Source: an uncultured SAR116 cluster alpha proteobacterium (GTDB lineage: Bacteria > Pseudomonadota > Alphaproteobacteria > Puniceispirillales > Marisalimonadaceae). Taken from it: DNA of 64,000 nucleotides. The stretch's first letter is position 1. Each line of letters starts with the position of its first letter. The notes beneath the pieces were generated by a model. That model searched no databases. It was not told where the DNA came from and was given only the letters and a program-made list of their open reading frames with translations. The stretch spans positions 1 through 64,000 of the forward strand of contig CACNFD010000007.1 in NCBI GenBank assembly GCA_902619615.1. The letters run 5' to 3'. Of the stretch, positions 16,959 through 24,860 are shown piece after piece. Both the position numbers and the translations under genes were made by a program.

Positions 16959-18121
16959 ATATTTATTTTGCTAACAATATAATCAATATCTTGTATCTCA
17001 AGATCTGGATAATTTCCGATATACATTCCAAAAAAATGTATGTGTTCTGTATTTGGAAATTCTTTAAAATAATTTTTAGGTACAAATTTTTTTACATATG
17101 GTTGTCTTAACTGATTTCCACCACCAGCACTACCTACCCTAAACTCAATACCAAATTTATCAAGATTACAACAAATTTTATTAAAAAGTTCTTTGTTTTT
17201 AATTTTTAAAACTAGATTGAAAGCATAATTACTAGATCCATTTAATAAAAAATCTGTAAAAAAATTATCAGGGTCTAACTTTTTCAAAAAATATTCATGA
17301 TTTTGGTTTCTTTTAGTAATCATTTTTGACAATCGTGGTAATTGGGCTAAACCTAAAACGGCTCCTATTTCAGTATTTCTGACGTTGTAAGCTGGCATAG
17401 CAAAAATAAAATCAGGATTTAATGAAGGGTTATTGTTTTTCCAGTATGATTTTGTATCGTTTGAAGAGGCTTCTCTTATCATGCCGTGTGATCTTAGCAT
17501 TCTAAGTTTTTCGTATGCTTCAAAATCATCAGTACAAATCATACCTCCTTCAATTGTGCTCATATGGTGTGCGTAATAAAATGAAAAATTAGATAACCAT
17601 CCAAAAGTCCCAACTTTTTTATTATTATGTGTTGCGCCATGAGATTCGCAAACATCTTCAATAAGTTTAATATTTTTTGCTTTTAGAGTTTCAATAAGTT
17701 TATCAGTAAGAGCATTGAAACCTTGTATATGAGACAAAAATACTGCTCTTGTATTAGGTGTAATTTTTTCCAAAATTTTATCAGTATTCATTCCCAGTGT
17801 ATTAATATCTATGTCTGCAAAAACTGGTTTAAAATTATTTTGTATTACAGAACTAATATCTGATGACCAAGTTAGAGGTGGCACAATTATTTCATCCCTT
17901 GGATCATCGTCTAATTTTAAAAGAGAGATAGATAAAAGGTTTGATGAAGCACCAGAATTAACAAAAACTGAATATTTTACTCCAAGCCAGTTAGACCATT
18001 GTTTTTCAAACTCTAATACTTTAGGTCCATTAGTTAATTTTGGATTTTCTTCTGATAAAAGGTCAATTACCTTTTGGTTATCACTTTTAAGTATATTATT
18101 TTTAATTAATGGATATTTCAT
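16955..18121 (-). CDS. ColD/RfbH-type sugar 3-dehydratase (DegT family, His for Lys)
   Basis: The 388-residue protein belongs to the DegT/DnrJ/EryC1/StrS fold, with FVNSGASSNLL (53-63), PPLTW and EDVCESHGA (155-163). At the place of the PLP-binding lysine it reads FYYAHHMSTIEGGM (181-194), so H185 takes the lysine position. This substitution is the hallmark of ColD (GDP-4-keto-6-deoxymannose 3-dehydratase) and RfbH. It points to PMP-dependent 3-deoxygenation instead of amination. The length matches ColD and there is no cysteine set for the iron-sulfur cluster of RfbH. Nearby manC supplies GDP-mannose, but no Gmd dehydratase is in the window. It is the first gene of the operon. Confidence 0.82.
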   Translation of the reverse strand: MKYPLIKNNILKSDNQKVIDLLSEENPKLTNGPKVLEFEKQWSNWLGVKYSVFVNSGASSNLLSISLLKLDDDPRDEIIVPPLTWSSDISSVIQNNFKPVFADIDINTLGMNTDKILEKITPNTRAVFLSHIQGFNALTDKLIETLKAKNIKLIEDVCESHGATHNNKKVGTFGWLSNFSFYYAHHMSTIEGGMICTDDFEAYEKLRMLRSHGMIREASSNDTKSYWKNNNPSLNPDFIFAMPAYNVRNTEIGAVLGLAQLPRLSKMITKRNQNHEYFLKKLDPDNFFTDFLLNGSSNYAFNLVLKIKNKELFNKICCNLDKFGIEFRVGSAGGGNQLRQPYVKKFVPKNYFKEFPNTEHIHFFGMYIGNYPDLEIQDIDYIVSKINI

Positions 18122-18189
18122 ATTATCTTGATATATTACTTATATTAAGATTGCAATTTTTTAAATTTAACATAAATAGATCAAATTTG
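18122..18189. promoter_or_regulatory. Divergent promoter region between the ColD-like gene and manC
   Basis: These 68 AT-rich bases separate two divergent operons, so start signals for both should lie here or just inside the coding edges. I see no strong -35/-10 pair or operator. An upstream in-frame Met for manC at 18109 would overlap the opposite gene and is less likely. Confidence 0.35.
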
Positions 18190-19611
18190 ATGCATGATTT
18201 AATTAAATTACAGCCAGTTATTCTTTGTGGAGGGGTTGGCTCTAGGCTTTGGCCATTAAGTAGATCAAGCCTTCCAAAACAATTCTTAAAGATATTTAAT
18301 GGCAAGTGTTTGTTTGAACTAACTTTAGAAAGATTAGAATTCTTAGAAAATAGTAATGATCCAATTATAATTTCATCAGCAAAATACAGATTTATGATTG
18401 AAAATATTTTAGCTGAAAAAAAAATTAAGGCTGAAATAATATTAGAGCCTGAATCTAAAAACACAGCAGCAGCTATTTTTTTTAGTTCTTATTATTCTGA
18501 TAAGAACACGTTTATGCTTATTATGCCCTCTGATCATTTTATACAAGATATAAAAAAGTTCTCTCAAATAATAAATTCTTCTATTAAAAAAATGCCAAAA
18601 AATCATTGGCTTACCTTTGGAATAATTCCTCAATCACCATCTAGTGAATTTGGGCATATTAAAATTCCTAGAGGCAAACATATCAAAAAAGACGATAATT
18701 TTTTATATAAAGTTGAAAAATTTTTAGAAAAACCAAATTTAGACTTGGCAAGAGATTTCTTTCTATCAAACCAATATCTATTTAATTCAGGTATCTTTTT
18801 GGTAAAAAGAGAAAAAGCTCTTGAATCAATAAAAAGTAATGCAAAAGAGGTTTTTATAATTTGTAATGAGGTTGTAAATAATCTAGAAAATCAAAAAAAT
18901 AACCATAAAAATCTAGATTGTGGTGCATTTTACAAAATACCGTCAATATCCATAGATTATGCAGTTCTAGAAAAGGAAAAGAACATTTTATGCTGCCAGT
19001 TTAATAGTGACTGGAGCGATGTTGGATCATGGGATAGTTATTTTACCTTAAAATACAAAGAAAATAATTTGACAGAAAATTTGATTCAATTAGAAGGTAA
19101 AAATAATATATTACCTACAAAAAACAGATTAATAGCAACAGTTGGTATAGATGATTTATTTATTGTTGATACAAAGGATGCAACATTAATTACAAAGAAA
19201 AATAATTCCGAAGGTTTGAAAGTTTTATATGAAATTCTCTCAAAAAATAAATCTGACTATACTGAAGACGTATTGTATGAAGAAAGACCATGGGGAAGTT
19301 TTGAAGTATTATTTAATAGTAAATTATGCAAAGTTAAAAAAATTAACGTTCAGCCAGGAAAAAGATTATCTCTTCAATATCATTTGAGAAGAAGTGAGCA
19401 TTGGTTTATTATTTCTGGTAAGGCAAAAATTAAATTAGATGATAATAAATTTAATTTAGAAGAGGGAAACTCCATAGATATTCCTCAGGGCTGCAAACAC
19501 TACATAGAAAATGCTGAAAAAAACAATTTAGTAATTATTGAAATTCAAATGGGTGATTATTTTGGTGAAGATGACATCATAAGACTAGATGATCCTTTTA
19601 AAAGGTTTTAA
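18190..19611 (+). CDS. manC: Mannose-1-phosphate guanylyltransferase/mannose-6-phosphate isomerase
   Basis: The protein is bifunctional, as in E. coli ManC. The N-terminal nucleotidyltransferase carries VILCGGVGSRLWPLSR (10-25) and LPKQF (K30). The C-terminal cupin carries ERPWGSFEVL, QPGKRLSLQYHLRRSEHW and GNSIDIPQGCKH. It makes GDP-mannose from mannose 1-phosphate and isomerises mannose 6-phosphate. I chose the Met at 18190 (MHDLIKL), giving 473 residues, the family's usual length. The longer frame from 18109 adds 27 residues unlike the family and overlaps the divergent gene. GDP-mannose here could feed mannosyl transfer or the ColD-like deoxysugar route. Confidence 0.95.
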   Translation: MHDLIKLQPVILCGGVGSRLWPLSRSSLPKQFLKIFNGKCLFELTLERLEFLENSNDPIIISSAKYRFMIENILAEKKIKAEIILEPESKNTAAAIFFSSYYSDKNTFMLIMPSDHFIQDIKKFSQIINSSIKKMPKNHWLTFGIIPQSPSSEFGHIKIPRGKHIKKDDNFLYKVEKFLEKPNLDLARDFFLSNQYLFNSGIFLVKREKALESIKSNAKEVFIICNEVVNNLENQKNNHKNLDCGAFYKIPSISIDYAVLEKEKNILCCQFNSDWSDVGSWDSYFTLKYKENNLTENLIQLEGKNNILPTKNRLIATVGIDDLFIVDTKDATLITKKNNSEGLKVLYEILSKNKSDYTEDVLYEERPWGSFEVLFNSKLCKVKKINVQPGKRLSLQYHLRRSEHWFIISGKAKIKLDDNKFNLEEGNSIDIPQGCKHYIENAEKNNLVIIEIQMGDYFGEDDIIRLDDPFKRF

Positions 19612-19612
19612 A

Positions 19613-20020
19613 ATGTTGAGACAAAAAAGTATAAAAAAATTAATAATTCACTGTTCTGATACTGATGATGACGTCCATTTGACTGCAATAGATATTCATA
19701 AAATGCATTTGGATTTTGGCTGGGATGGAATTGGCTATCACAAGGTTATTACTAGAAAAGGTAAGGTTGAAGATGGTAGGCCAGAATTTTGGATAGGTGC
19801 ACACGTTTATGGTCATAATGAAACATCTTTAGGAGTTTGTTTGATTGGAAGGAACTTCTTCACCAAATCACAATTTAGCGCTCTTGAAAAAACTTTATTA
19901 AAATGGAAAAAAAAATACCCAGATGCAAAAATCATGGGACATTGCGATGCAACCAAAACAAAAAAAACCTGTCCAAACTTTGATGTCAGAACCTGGTGTA
20001 TAGAAAAAGGTATTTTATAA
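19613..20020 (+). CDS. T7-lysozyme-type N-acetylmuramoyl-L-alanine amidase
   Basis: The 135-residue protein is an Amidase_2 domain very close to phage T7 lysozyme. Zinc ligands are H13 (IIHCSDT), H110 and C120 (MGHCDATKTKKTCPNF), with Y42 (GIGYHKV) and K118 as catalytic partners. It cleaves the bond between muramic acid and the stem peptide. The Met at 19613 directly follows the manC stop and gives the family-standard start. No signal peptide is visible, so export is unclear. It could be a domesticated phage gene or a cytoplasmic recycling or defence amidase. It is coupled to the NlpC/P60 gene that follows. Confidence 0.88.
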   Translation: MLRQKSIKKLIIHCSDTDDDVHLTAIDIHKMHLDFGWDGIGYHKVITRKGKVEDGRPEFWIGAHVYGHNETSLGVCLIGRNFFTKSQFSALEKTLLKWKKKYPDAKIMGHCDATKTKKTCPNFDVRTWCIEKGIL

Positions 20021-20812
20021 TTGACTAATACGACTTCAGAAAAGTTGCAAATAATCGTACCTTCTGATGTTTTAAAATCTAGTATATTAAAAACAACAAT
20101 TGATACCGAATGTTTATTTGGAGAAATTTTTAAGATTTTTTGTTCAAAAGGGAATTATTATTTTGGTAAATCAATTGATGATAAATATCAAGGTTGGATT
20201 AAATCTAATTCTTTAGGTTCAGTTACAAATTATAATCATATTGTGTCATCCATAAGAACATCAGTTTTGGAAAAACCAGATGTAAAATCAAAATTAATCT
20301 TTTTTCTTCATATCAGGTCAAAAGTTAAAGTAATAAAAAGTTTAAATAGTTGGGTAAAAATTGCTATACCTTCAAAAAATAAATCAAAGTATGGTTATAT
20401 TTTTAAGTCCCACACAATAAAGAAAAAATCTTTTCAATCAGACTGGGTCAATTATGCCGAATTATTTTTAGGCACTCCATATAGATGGGGAGGAAGGAAT
20501 AGTTTTGGAGTAGATTGTTCAGCTTTGTTACAATTGTCAATTGCTTTTAGTGGTGAACTAATACCACGTGACACAAAAGATCAAATCACATATTTTTTAG
20601 ACTCAAAAAAATTCAAAGTTTTTGAACTTACTTCTTTTATTAATTGCAAAAGAGGTAACATAATTTTTTGGGAAGGTCATGTAGCAATTGTTATTGATAG
20701 TTTAAGGTTAATTCATTCTAGTGCCACTCATAATCAAGTTTTAATAGAAGAAATAAGCACAACTCTATTTAGAATAAAAAAAGCAGCTAAATTAGTTACT
20801 AAAGTTGATTAA
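20021..20812 (+). CDS. NlpC/P60 peptidase with N-terminal SH3-like domains
   Basis: The gene begins with TTG immediately after the amidase stop, with no bases between. Residues 8-135 form two SH3-like domains. Residues 140-263 are an NlpC/P60 cysteine peptidase with C166 (FGVDCSALL), H220 (WEGHVAIV) and H232 (LIHSSATH). The enzyme should cut D-Glu-diaminopimelate-type bonds in wall peptides, as in dipeptidyl-peptidase VI. No signal peptide is visible, which suits turnover of imported muropeptides. Its last 14 bases overlap the convergent rfbA gene. Pairing with an amidase suggests stepwise peptidoglycan recycling. Confidence 0.87.
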   Translation: MTNTTSEKLQIIVPSDVLKSSILKTTIDTECLFGEIFKIFCSKGNYYFGKSIDDKYQGWIKSNSLGSVTNYNHIVSSIRTSVLEKPDVKSKLIFFLHIRSKVKVIKSLNSWVKIAIPSKNKSKYGYIFKSHTIKKKSFQSDWVNYAELFLGTPYRWGGRNSFGVDCSALLQLSIAFSGELIPRDTKDQITYFLDSKKFKVFELTSFINCKRGNIIFWEGHVAIVIDSLRLIHSSATHNQVLIEEISTTLFRIKKAAKLVTKVD

Positions 20813-21671
20813 TAAAATGTTCTAAATATTGACCGTATTCGCTACTACCATATTTCTTTCTACAAATAATAAGTTTTTTCTTGTCGATTTTTTTTGTAGC
20901 AAAAGCAATTTCTTCTAAACAACCAATTTTTTTTCCAGTTCTTTTTTCTATTGTTTTAACAAAATTAGTTGCTTCATATAAAGAGCTTATTGTCCCAGCG
21001 TCAAGCCAAGTTATATTTTGGTTTAAGGATACTACACTGAGTAAGTTGTTAGACAAATAATATTGGTTTACATCTGTAATTTCTAACTCACCTCTTTTAG
21101 ATGGTTTTAGAGATTTTGCAATTTGTGGTGCGTATTTATCATAAAAGTAAATTCCAGTTATAGCTTGATTTGAAATAAATTTTTTAGGTTTTTCTATGAT
21201 TTTTATTGCTTCTCCATTTTTGTCAACTGAAACAATTCCATATCTCTCTGGATCTCTAACTTGATAGGTAAAAATAGTTGAACCATATTTTTTATTAAAC
21301 TCTTTCTCAAAAGTATTTTTAATGTTCTCCCCTAAAAAGAGATTGTCTCCTAATATAAATACGCATGGACTTTGTGATAAAAATTTTTCTGCAATAATTA
21401 AACCTTCAGCAATTCCGTTTGGATTATCTTGAATTTCATAAAATAATTTTACTCCAAAATTAGTCCCGTCTCCCAAGAGACTCTTAAATCTATTTTGATC
21501 TTTTCTTGTGCTAATCAAAAGTATTTCTTTTATTTCTAATTCTAAAAGTATAGACAATGAATAATATATCATTGGTTTGTCATGTATAGGCAATAATTGT
21601 TTTGTAACTGAAAATGTCAGCGGATATAGACGTGAACCATGACCGCCAGCTAAAATTATTCCTTTTCTCAT
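20799..21671 (-). CDS. rfbA: Glucose-1-phosphate thymidylyltransferase
   Basis: The 290-residue protein matches RfbA/RmlA closely. It has KGIILAGGHGSRLYPLT (3-19), KQLLPIHDKPMIYY, FILGDNLFLG, the FTYQVRDPERYGIV block and TWLDAGTISSL. It joins dTTP and glucose 1-phosphate to make dTDP-glucose, the first step of dTDP-L-rhamnose synthesis. It is the second gene of a two-gene minus-strand unit with rfbB, 22 bases away, and ends convergently inside the NlpC/P60 gene. Full length, no anomalies. Confidence 0.96.
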   Translation of the reverse strand: MRKGIILAGGHGSRLYPLTFSVTKQLLPIHDKPMIYYSLSILLELEIKEILLISTRKDQNRFKSLLGDGTNFGVKLFYEIQDNPNGIAEGLIIAEKFLSQSPCVFILGDNLFLGENIKNTFEKEFNKKYGSTIFTYQVRDPERYGIVSVDKNGEAIKIIEKPKKFISNQAITGIYFYDKYAPQIAKSLKPSKRGELEITDVNQYYLSNNLLSVVSLNQNITWLDAGTISSLYEATNFVKTIEKRTGKKIGCLEEIAFATKKIDKKKLIICRKKYGSSEYGQYLEHFINQL

Positions 21672-21693
21672 AATTTTTCCTCATAGAAATTAT

Positions 21694-22710
21694 TTAAAGA
21701 TTTTTCTTAACATTGATAATTGATGAAACAGTTTTAATTAGCCCACATTCAAATGAAGTACTAATATTCCAATTGCATGCAGTTTTTATCTTAGTACTGT
21801 TAATGGAATATCTTTTGTCATGGCCTAATCTGTCATTTGTGAATTTAACATATTTCATCTCGTCAACTGTATTTATTACTGAAAGGTCTTTAAGAATCTT
21901 TAAAATAAATTTTATTAGCTCTAAATTACTAATTTCTTTACCGCTTCCTATATTATAATTTTCACCAGGTTTACCAATTTCGATTAGTTTTGTAAGCGCT
22001 TCACAATGATCATCTACATATATCCATTCTCTTAATTGGGATCCATCTCCATAAACAGGTATCTTTTTTTTATTAAGTATATTATTTATAATTTTTGGTA
22101 TAAATTTTTCATTATGCTGGAATGGGCCATAGTTATTGGAACAATTTGATATTAAACCAGGAAATTTAAATGTTATAAAATAGGCTTTAACTAGAAGATC
22201 TCCTGCTGCTTTTGAAGCGGAATATGGAGAACTTGGTCTATATGGTGCACTTTCATCAACTGGTTTTGCGTTAAATTCAATATCACCATAAACTTCATCA
22301 GTAGAAATTTGTAAAAATTTGAAGCATGAAGCGTCTGCTTCGTTTAATTTTGTGTAGAATTCCAAAAGAGTATTTAAAAAATTATGAGTGTCAACTATGT
22401 TAGTCTTTATAAAAGTTTCAGGATTTTTAATTGAATTATCAACGTGTGTTTCTGCTGCAAAATTTAAAACATAATTTGGATTATGTTTTTTAAGCAACGT
22501 TTCAACTAATATTTTGTTTCCAATTGATCCTTTAACAAATACAACATTATTATTTTTAATAATATTTTTTATTGAGAGCATGTTACTAGCATAAGTCATT
22601 TTATCTAAAATTATTATCTTATTTTTAGAATTATTTACTATGTATCTGCAGAAAGCAGAGCCAATAAAACCAGCTCCTCCTGTTACTAAAATTGTTTTGT
22701 TAGAAAACAA
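21694..22710 (-). CDS. rfbB: dTDP-glucose 4,6-dehydratase
   Basis: This 338-residue extended SDR has GGAGFIG (11-17), the catalytic triad block STDEVYGD (T137, D138, E139) and Y163-x3-K167 (YSASK). NYGPFQHNEKFIP is also typical of RfbB. It converts dTDP-glucose to dTDP-4-keto-6-deoxyglucose. It is divergent from rfbC across 110 bases, so the rhamnose genes are split over two transcripts. Length and motifs are normal. Confidence 0.96.
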   Translation of the reverse strand: MFSNKTILVTGGAGFIGSAFCRYIVNNSKNKIIILDKMTYASNMLSIKNIIKNNNVVFVKGSIGNKILVETLLKKHNPNYVLNFAAETHVDNSIKNPETFIKTNIVDTHNFLNTLLEFYTKLNEADASCFKFLQISTDEVYGDIEFNAKPVDESAPYRPSSPYSASKAAGDLLVKAYFITFKFPGLISNCSNNYGPFQHNEKFIPKIINNILNKKKIPVYGDGSQLREWIYVDDHCEALTKLIEIGKPGENYNIGSGKEISNLELIKFILKILKDLSVINTVDEMKYVKFTNDRLGHDKRYSINSTKIKTACNWNISTSFECGLIKTVSSIINVKKNL

Positions 22711-22820
22711 ATCTTATCCTTTCTAATTTTTTATGATTTGTATATTGTCATAGATGATTGTTATAAACAAATATTGAAGTTAGAATAGTTAAATTTTACT
22801 AATTTGGATTAATTGATTTA
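22711..22820. promoter_or_regulatory. Divergent promoter region rfbB/rfbC
   Basis: These 110 bases separate the divergent rfbB and rfbC starts and must serve both. On the plus strand TTGAAG, then 17 bases, then TACTAA precedes rfbC, a weak match to a sigma-70 promoter. No operator or riboswitch fold is evident. Confidence 0.3.
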
Positions 22821-23378
22821 ATGGGTGATCAGTATAAAAGATTAAATTTTTCGGATATAATTATTTTCACACCTCTAAAGCATAGGGACATTAGAGGAGA
22901 ATTTTTTGAAAATTTTAATTTTATAAATTTTAGAGATAATCTAGGTATTTCTTTCAAAATTGTTCAAGAAAACACATCTCTATCCATGAAAAACGTTCTA
23001 AGGGGACTTCATTTTCAGAAGGGTGATTTTGCACAAAGTAAATTGATACACGTAGAAAAAGGAAGCATTCTAGATGTTGTCGTAGACATCAGACCTAATT
23101 CAAAAAATTATGGTAAATGGATAAGTTATTTTTTAGATGATAAAAAAAATGAAAACATTTTTATCCCATGTGGTTTTGCACATGGATTTGTAGCACTAGA
23201 AGATTTTACTAAAGTGTCATATAAAGTAGATAAACCGTATAACAGGATGTCAGAATGTTCAATCATTTGGAATGATCCAAACTTAATGATTGACTGGTCA
23301 ATAAACAATCCTATCTTATCAGACAAAGATAGCAAAGCATTGTCATTAGAACAAAACTTTAATTTAAACAATTTTTAA
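22821..23378 (+). CDS. rfbC: dTDP-4-dehydrorhamnose 3,5-epimerase
   Basis: The 185-residue cupin matches RfbC/RmlC. It has HRDIRGEFFE (21-30), the catalytic His in RGLHFQKG (H64), HVEKGSILDVVVDIR, and the C-terminal WNDPNLMIDW. It epimerises C3 and C5 of dTDP-4-keto-6-deoxyglucose. It is first in a plus-strand unit with gmhA, a NeuB homologue and a TIM-barrel isomerase, which links rhamnose and heptose supply. Spacing to gmhA is 15 bases with an AGAGATATTT leader. Confidence 0.95.
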   Translation: MGDQYKRLNFSDIIIFTPLKHRDIRGEFFENFNFINFRDNLGISFKIVQENTSLSMKNVLRGLHFQKGDFAQSKLIHVEKGSILDVVVDIRPNSKNYGKWISYFLDDKKNENIFIPCGFAHGFVALEDFTKVSYKVDKPYNRMSECSIIWNDPNLMIDWSINNPILSDKDSKALSLEQNFNLNNF

Positions 23379-23393
23379 AAAGAGATATTTTAT

Positions 23394-23993
23394 ATGAAAG
23401 AATTATTTAGAAATGCATTAATTAGCAGCATAAATATAAAAACTATGCTTCAGAATCAAGAGTATACAAATACTTTTGAAGCAATGGGTGATATTATGTT
23501 TGATTGTATTAAAAATAAAAAAAAATTACTATTTTGTGGTAATGGTGGCTCTGCTGCTGATGCCCAACATTTAGCAGCTGAACTTTTAGTACGTTTAAGA
23601 CCTAATGTTAATAGAAACCCTATTGGAGCACTTGCTTTATGTATGGACACTTCAACAATAACTGCTTGTGGAAATGATTATGGTTATGAGCATTTATTTG
23701 AGAGAAATATTAGAGCCTTAGGTCATGAAGGTGATGTTTTGGTTTGTATAAGTACTTCTGGAAATTCAAAAAATTTAATATTTGCTGCAGAGGTCGCACA
23801 GTCAATGAATATAACTACTATTGGTTTCTTGGGTAATAATGGTGGTAAATTACAAAAACATTGTGATCACTCTTTAATAATTCCAAGTAATATAACTGCG
23901 AGGATACAAGAGTGCCATATAATTTTAGGTCACTCCCTAATGGAATATTTAGAAGAGAAACTTATAGAAAATCAAATTATCAAAAGAACTTAA
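23394..23993 (+). CDS. gmhA: Phosphoheptose isomerase (sedoheptulose-7-phosphate isomerase)
   Basis: The 199-residue SIS-domain protein matches GmhA. It has LLFCGNGGSAADAQHLAAEL (47-66), TACGNDYGYEHLF, CISTSGNSKN and the metal-site segment ITARIQECHIILGHSL. It converts sedoheptulose 7-phosphate to D-glycero-manno-heptose 7-phosphate. The rest of the heptose pathway (hldA, hldC and hldD) lies at 39908-42311 on the other strand. The GmhB phosphatase is not in the window. Length is standard. Confidence 0.93.
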   Translation: MKELFRNALISSINIKTMLQNQEYTNTFEAMGDIMFDCIKNKKKLLFCGNGGSAADAQHLAAELLVRLRPNVNRNPIGALALCMDTSTITACGNDYGYEHLFERNIRALGHEGDVLVCISTSGNSKNLIFAAEVAQSMNITTIGFLGNNGGKLQKHCDHSLIIPSNITARIQECHIILGHSLMEYLEEKLIENQIIKRT

Positions 23994-24016
23994 TTAACTT
24001 TATTAGGAACACTAAC

Positions 24017-24847
24017 ATGAGCGTAAATATTATAGCTGAAATTGGCATAAATCATAATGGCGATATGGACATAGTAAAAAAATTAATTGATGTTGCAAAT
24101 GATGCGGGTTGTGATGCTGTTAAATTTCAAAAGAGAAACATCGAAAAGGTTTATTCTAAAGAAATATTAGACTCACCAAGAGACAGTCCTTGGGGAAAAA
24201 CTCAAAGAGATCAAAAAAAGGGGTTAGAACTTTCTTTGGACGATTATCATGAGATAGATAGACATTGTAAAGATCAAGACATTAAATGGTTTGCTTCTGC
24301 TTGGGATATAGATAGTCAAAAATTTTTACGTGAATTTAATTGTGAATTTAATAAAGTTGCTTCTGCGATGATAATTTCAAAACAATATCTTAGAGAAGTA
24401 GCTTCAGAGAAAAAATATACATTTATTTCTACTGGCATGTCGACTATGGAACAAATCAAAATAGCTGTAGATATTTTTAAAGATATGAATTGCCCATTCG
24501 AATTAATGCATACAGTATCAACATATCCAATGCCTGATTCAGATGCGAATTTGTTGTGTATACCTATGCTAGCAAAAGAATTTATGTGTAATGTTGGATA
24601 CAGTGGTCATGAAACTGGTCTTGCAATTAGTTATGCAGCAGTTGCTTTAGGTGCAACATCTATAGAAAGACACATAACTCTTGACAGAGCTATGTATGGA
24701 TCAGATCAAGCAGCATCTATTGAACCGCACGGACTAAGACAACTTGTCGGGGCAATTAGAAAAATTGAAATATCTCTTGGTGATGGAATAAAAAAAATAA
24801 CAAAAGGTGAATATGAAGTTGCTGATAAACTACGATCTCATTTATAA
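24017..24847 (+). CDS. NeuB-family synthase without SAF domain
   Basis: I start at the Met at 24017, which has an AGGAAC leader. The longer frame from 23912 overlaps gmhA and lacks family similarity. The 276-residue protein has the NeuB TIM-barrel motifs IIAEIGINHNGD (5-16), DAVKFQKR, ISTGMSTMEQI, MHTVSTYPMPD, GYSGHETGL and IERHITLD. NeuB enzymes condense phosphoenolpyruvate with an amino sugar or other aldose to make nonulosonic acids. The C-terminal SAF domain that caps the partner active site in ordinary NeuB (about 340-350 residues) is missing here, so the enzyme may use another substrate or partner. A second NeuB with SAF is fused at 36809-39205. Confidence 0.87.
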   Translation: MSVNIIAEIGINHNGDMDIVKKLIDVANDAGCDAVKFQKRNIEKVYSKEILDSPRDSPWGKTQRDQKKGLELSLDDYHEIDRHCKDQDIKWFASAWDIDSQKFLREFNCEFNKVASAMIISKQYLREVASEKKYTFISTGMSTMEQIKIAVDIFKDMNCPFELMHTVSTYPMPDSDANLLCIPMLAKEFMCNVGYSGHETGLAISYAAVALGATSIERHITLDRAMYGSDQAASIEPHGLRQLVGAIRKIEISLGDGIKKITKGEYEVADKLRSHL

Positions 24848-24860
24848 ATAATATTCAATA

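Noticed and set aside
18109-18189. Upstream manC start
   Set aside because: It overlaps the divergent ColD-like gene and adds 27 residues unlike the family.
23912-24016. Upstream start of the SAF-less NeuB within gmhA
   Set aside because: The extension is a frame shadow of gmhA; the Met at 24017 has an AGGAAC leader and begins the conserved barrel.
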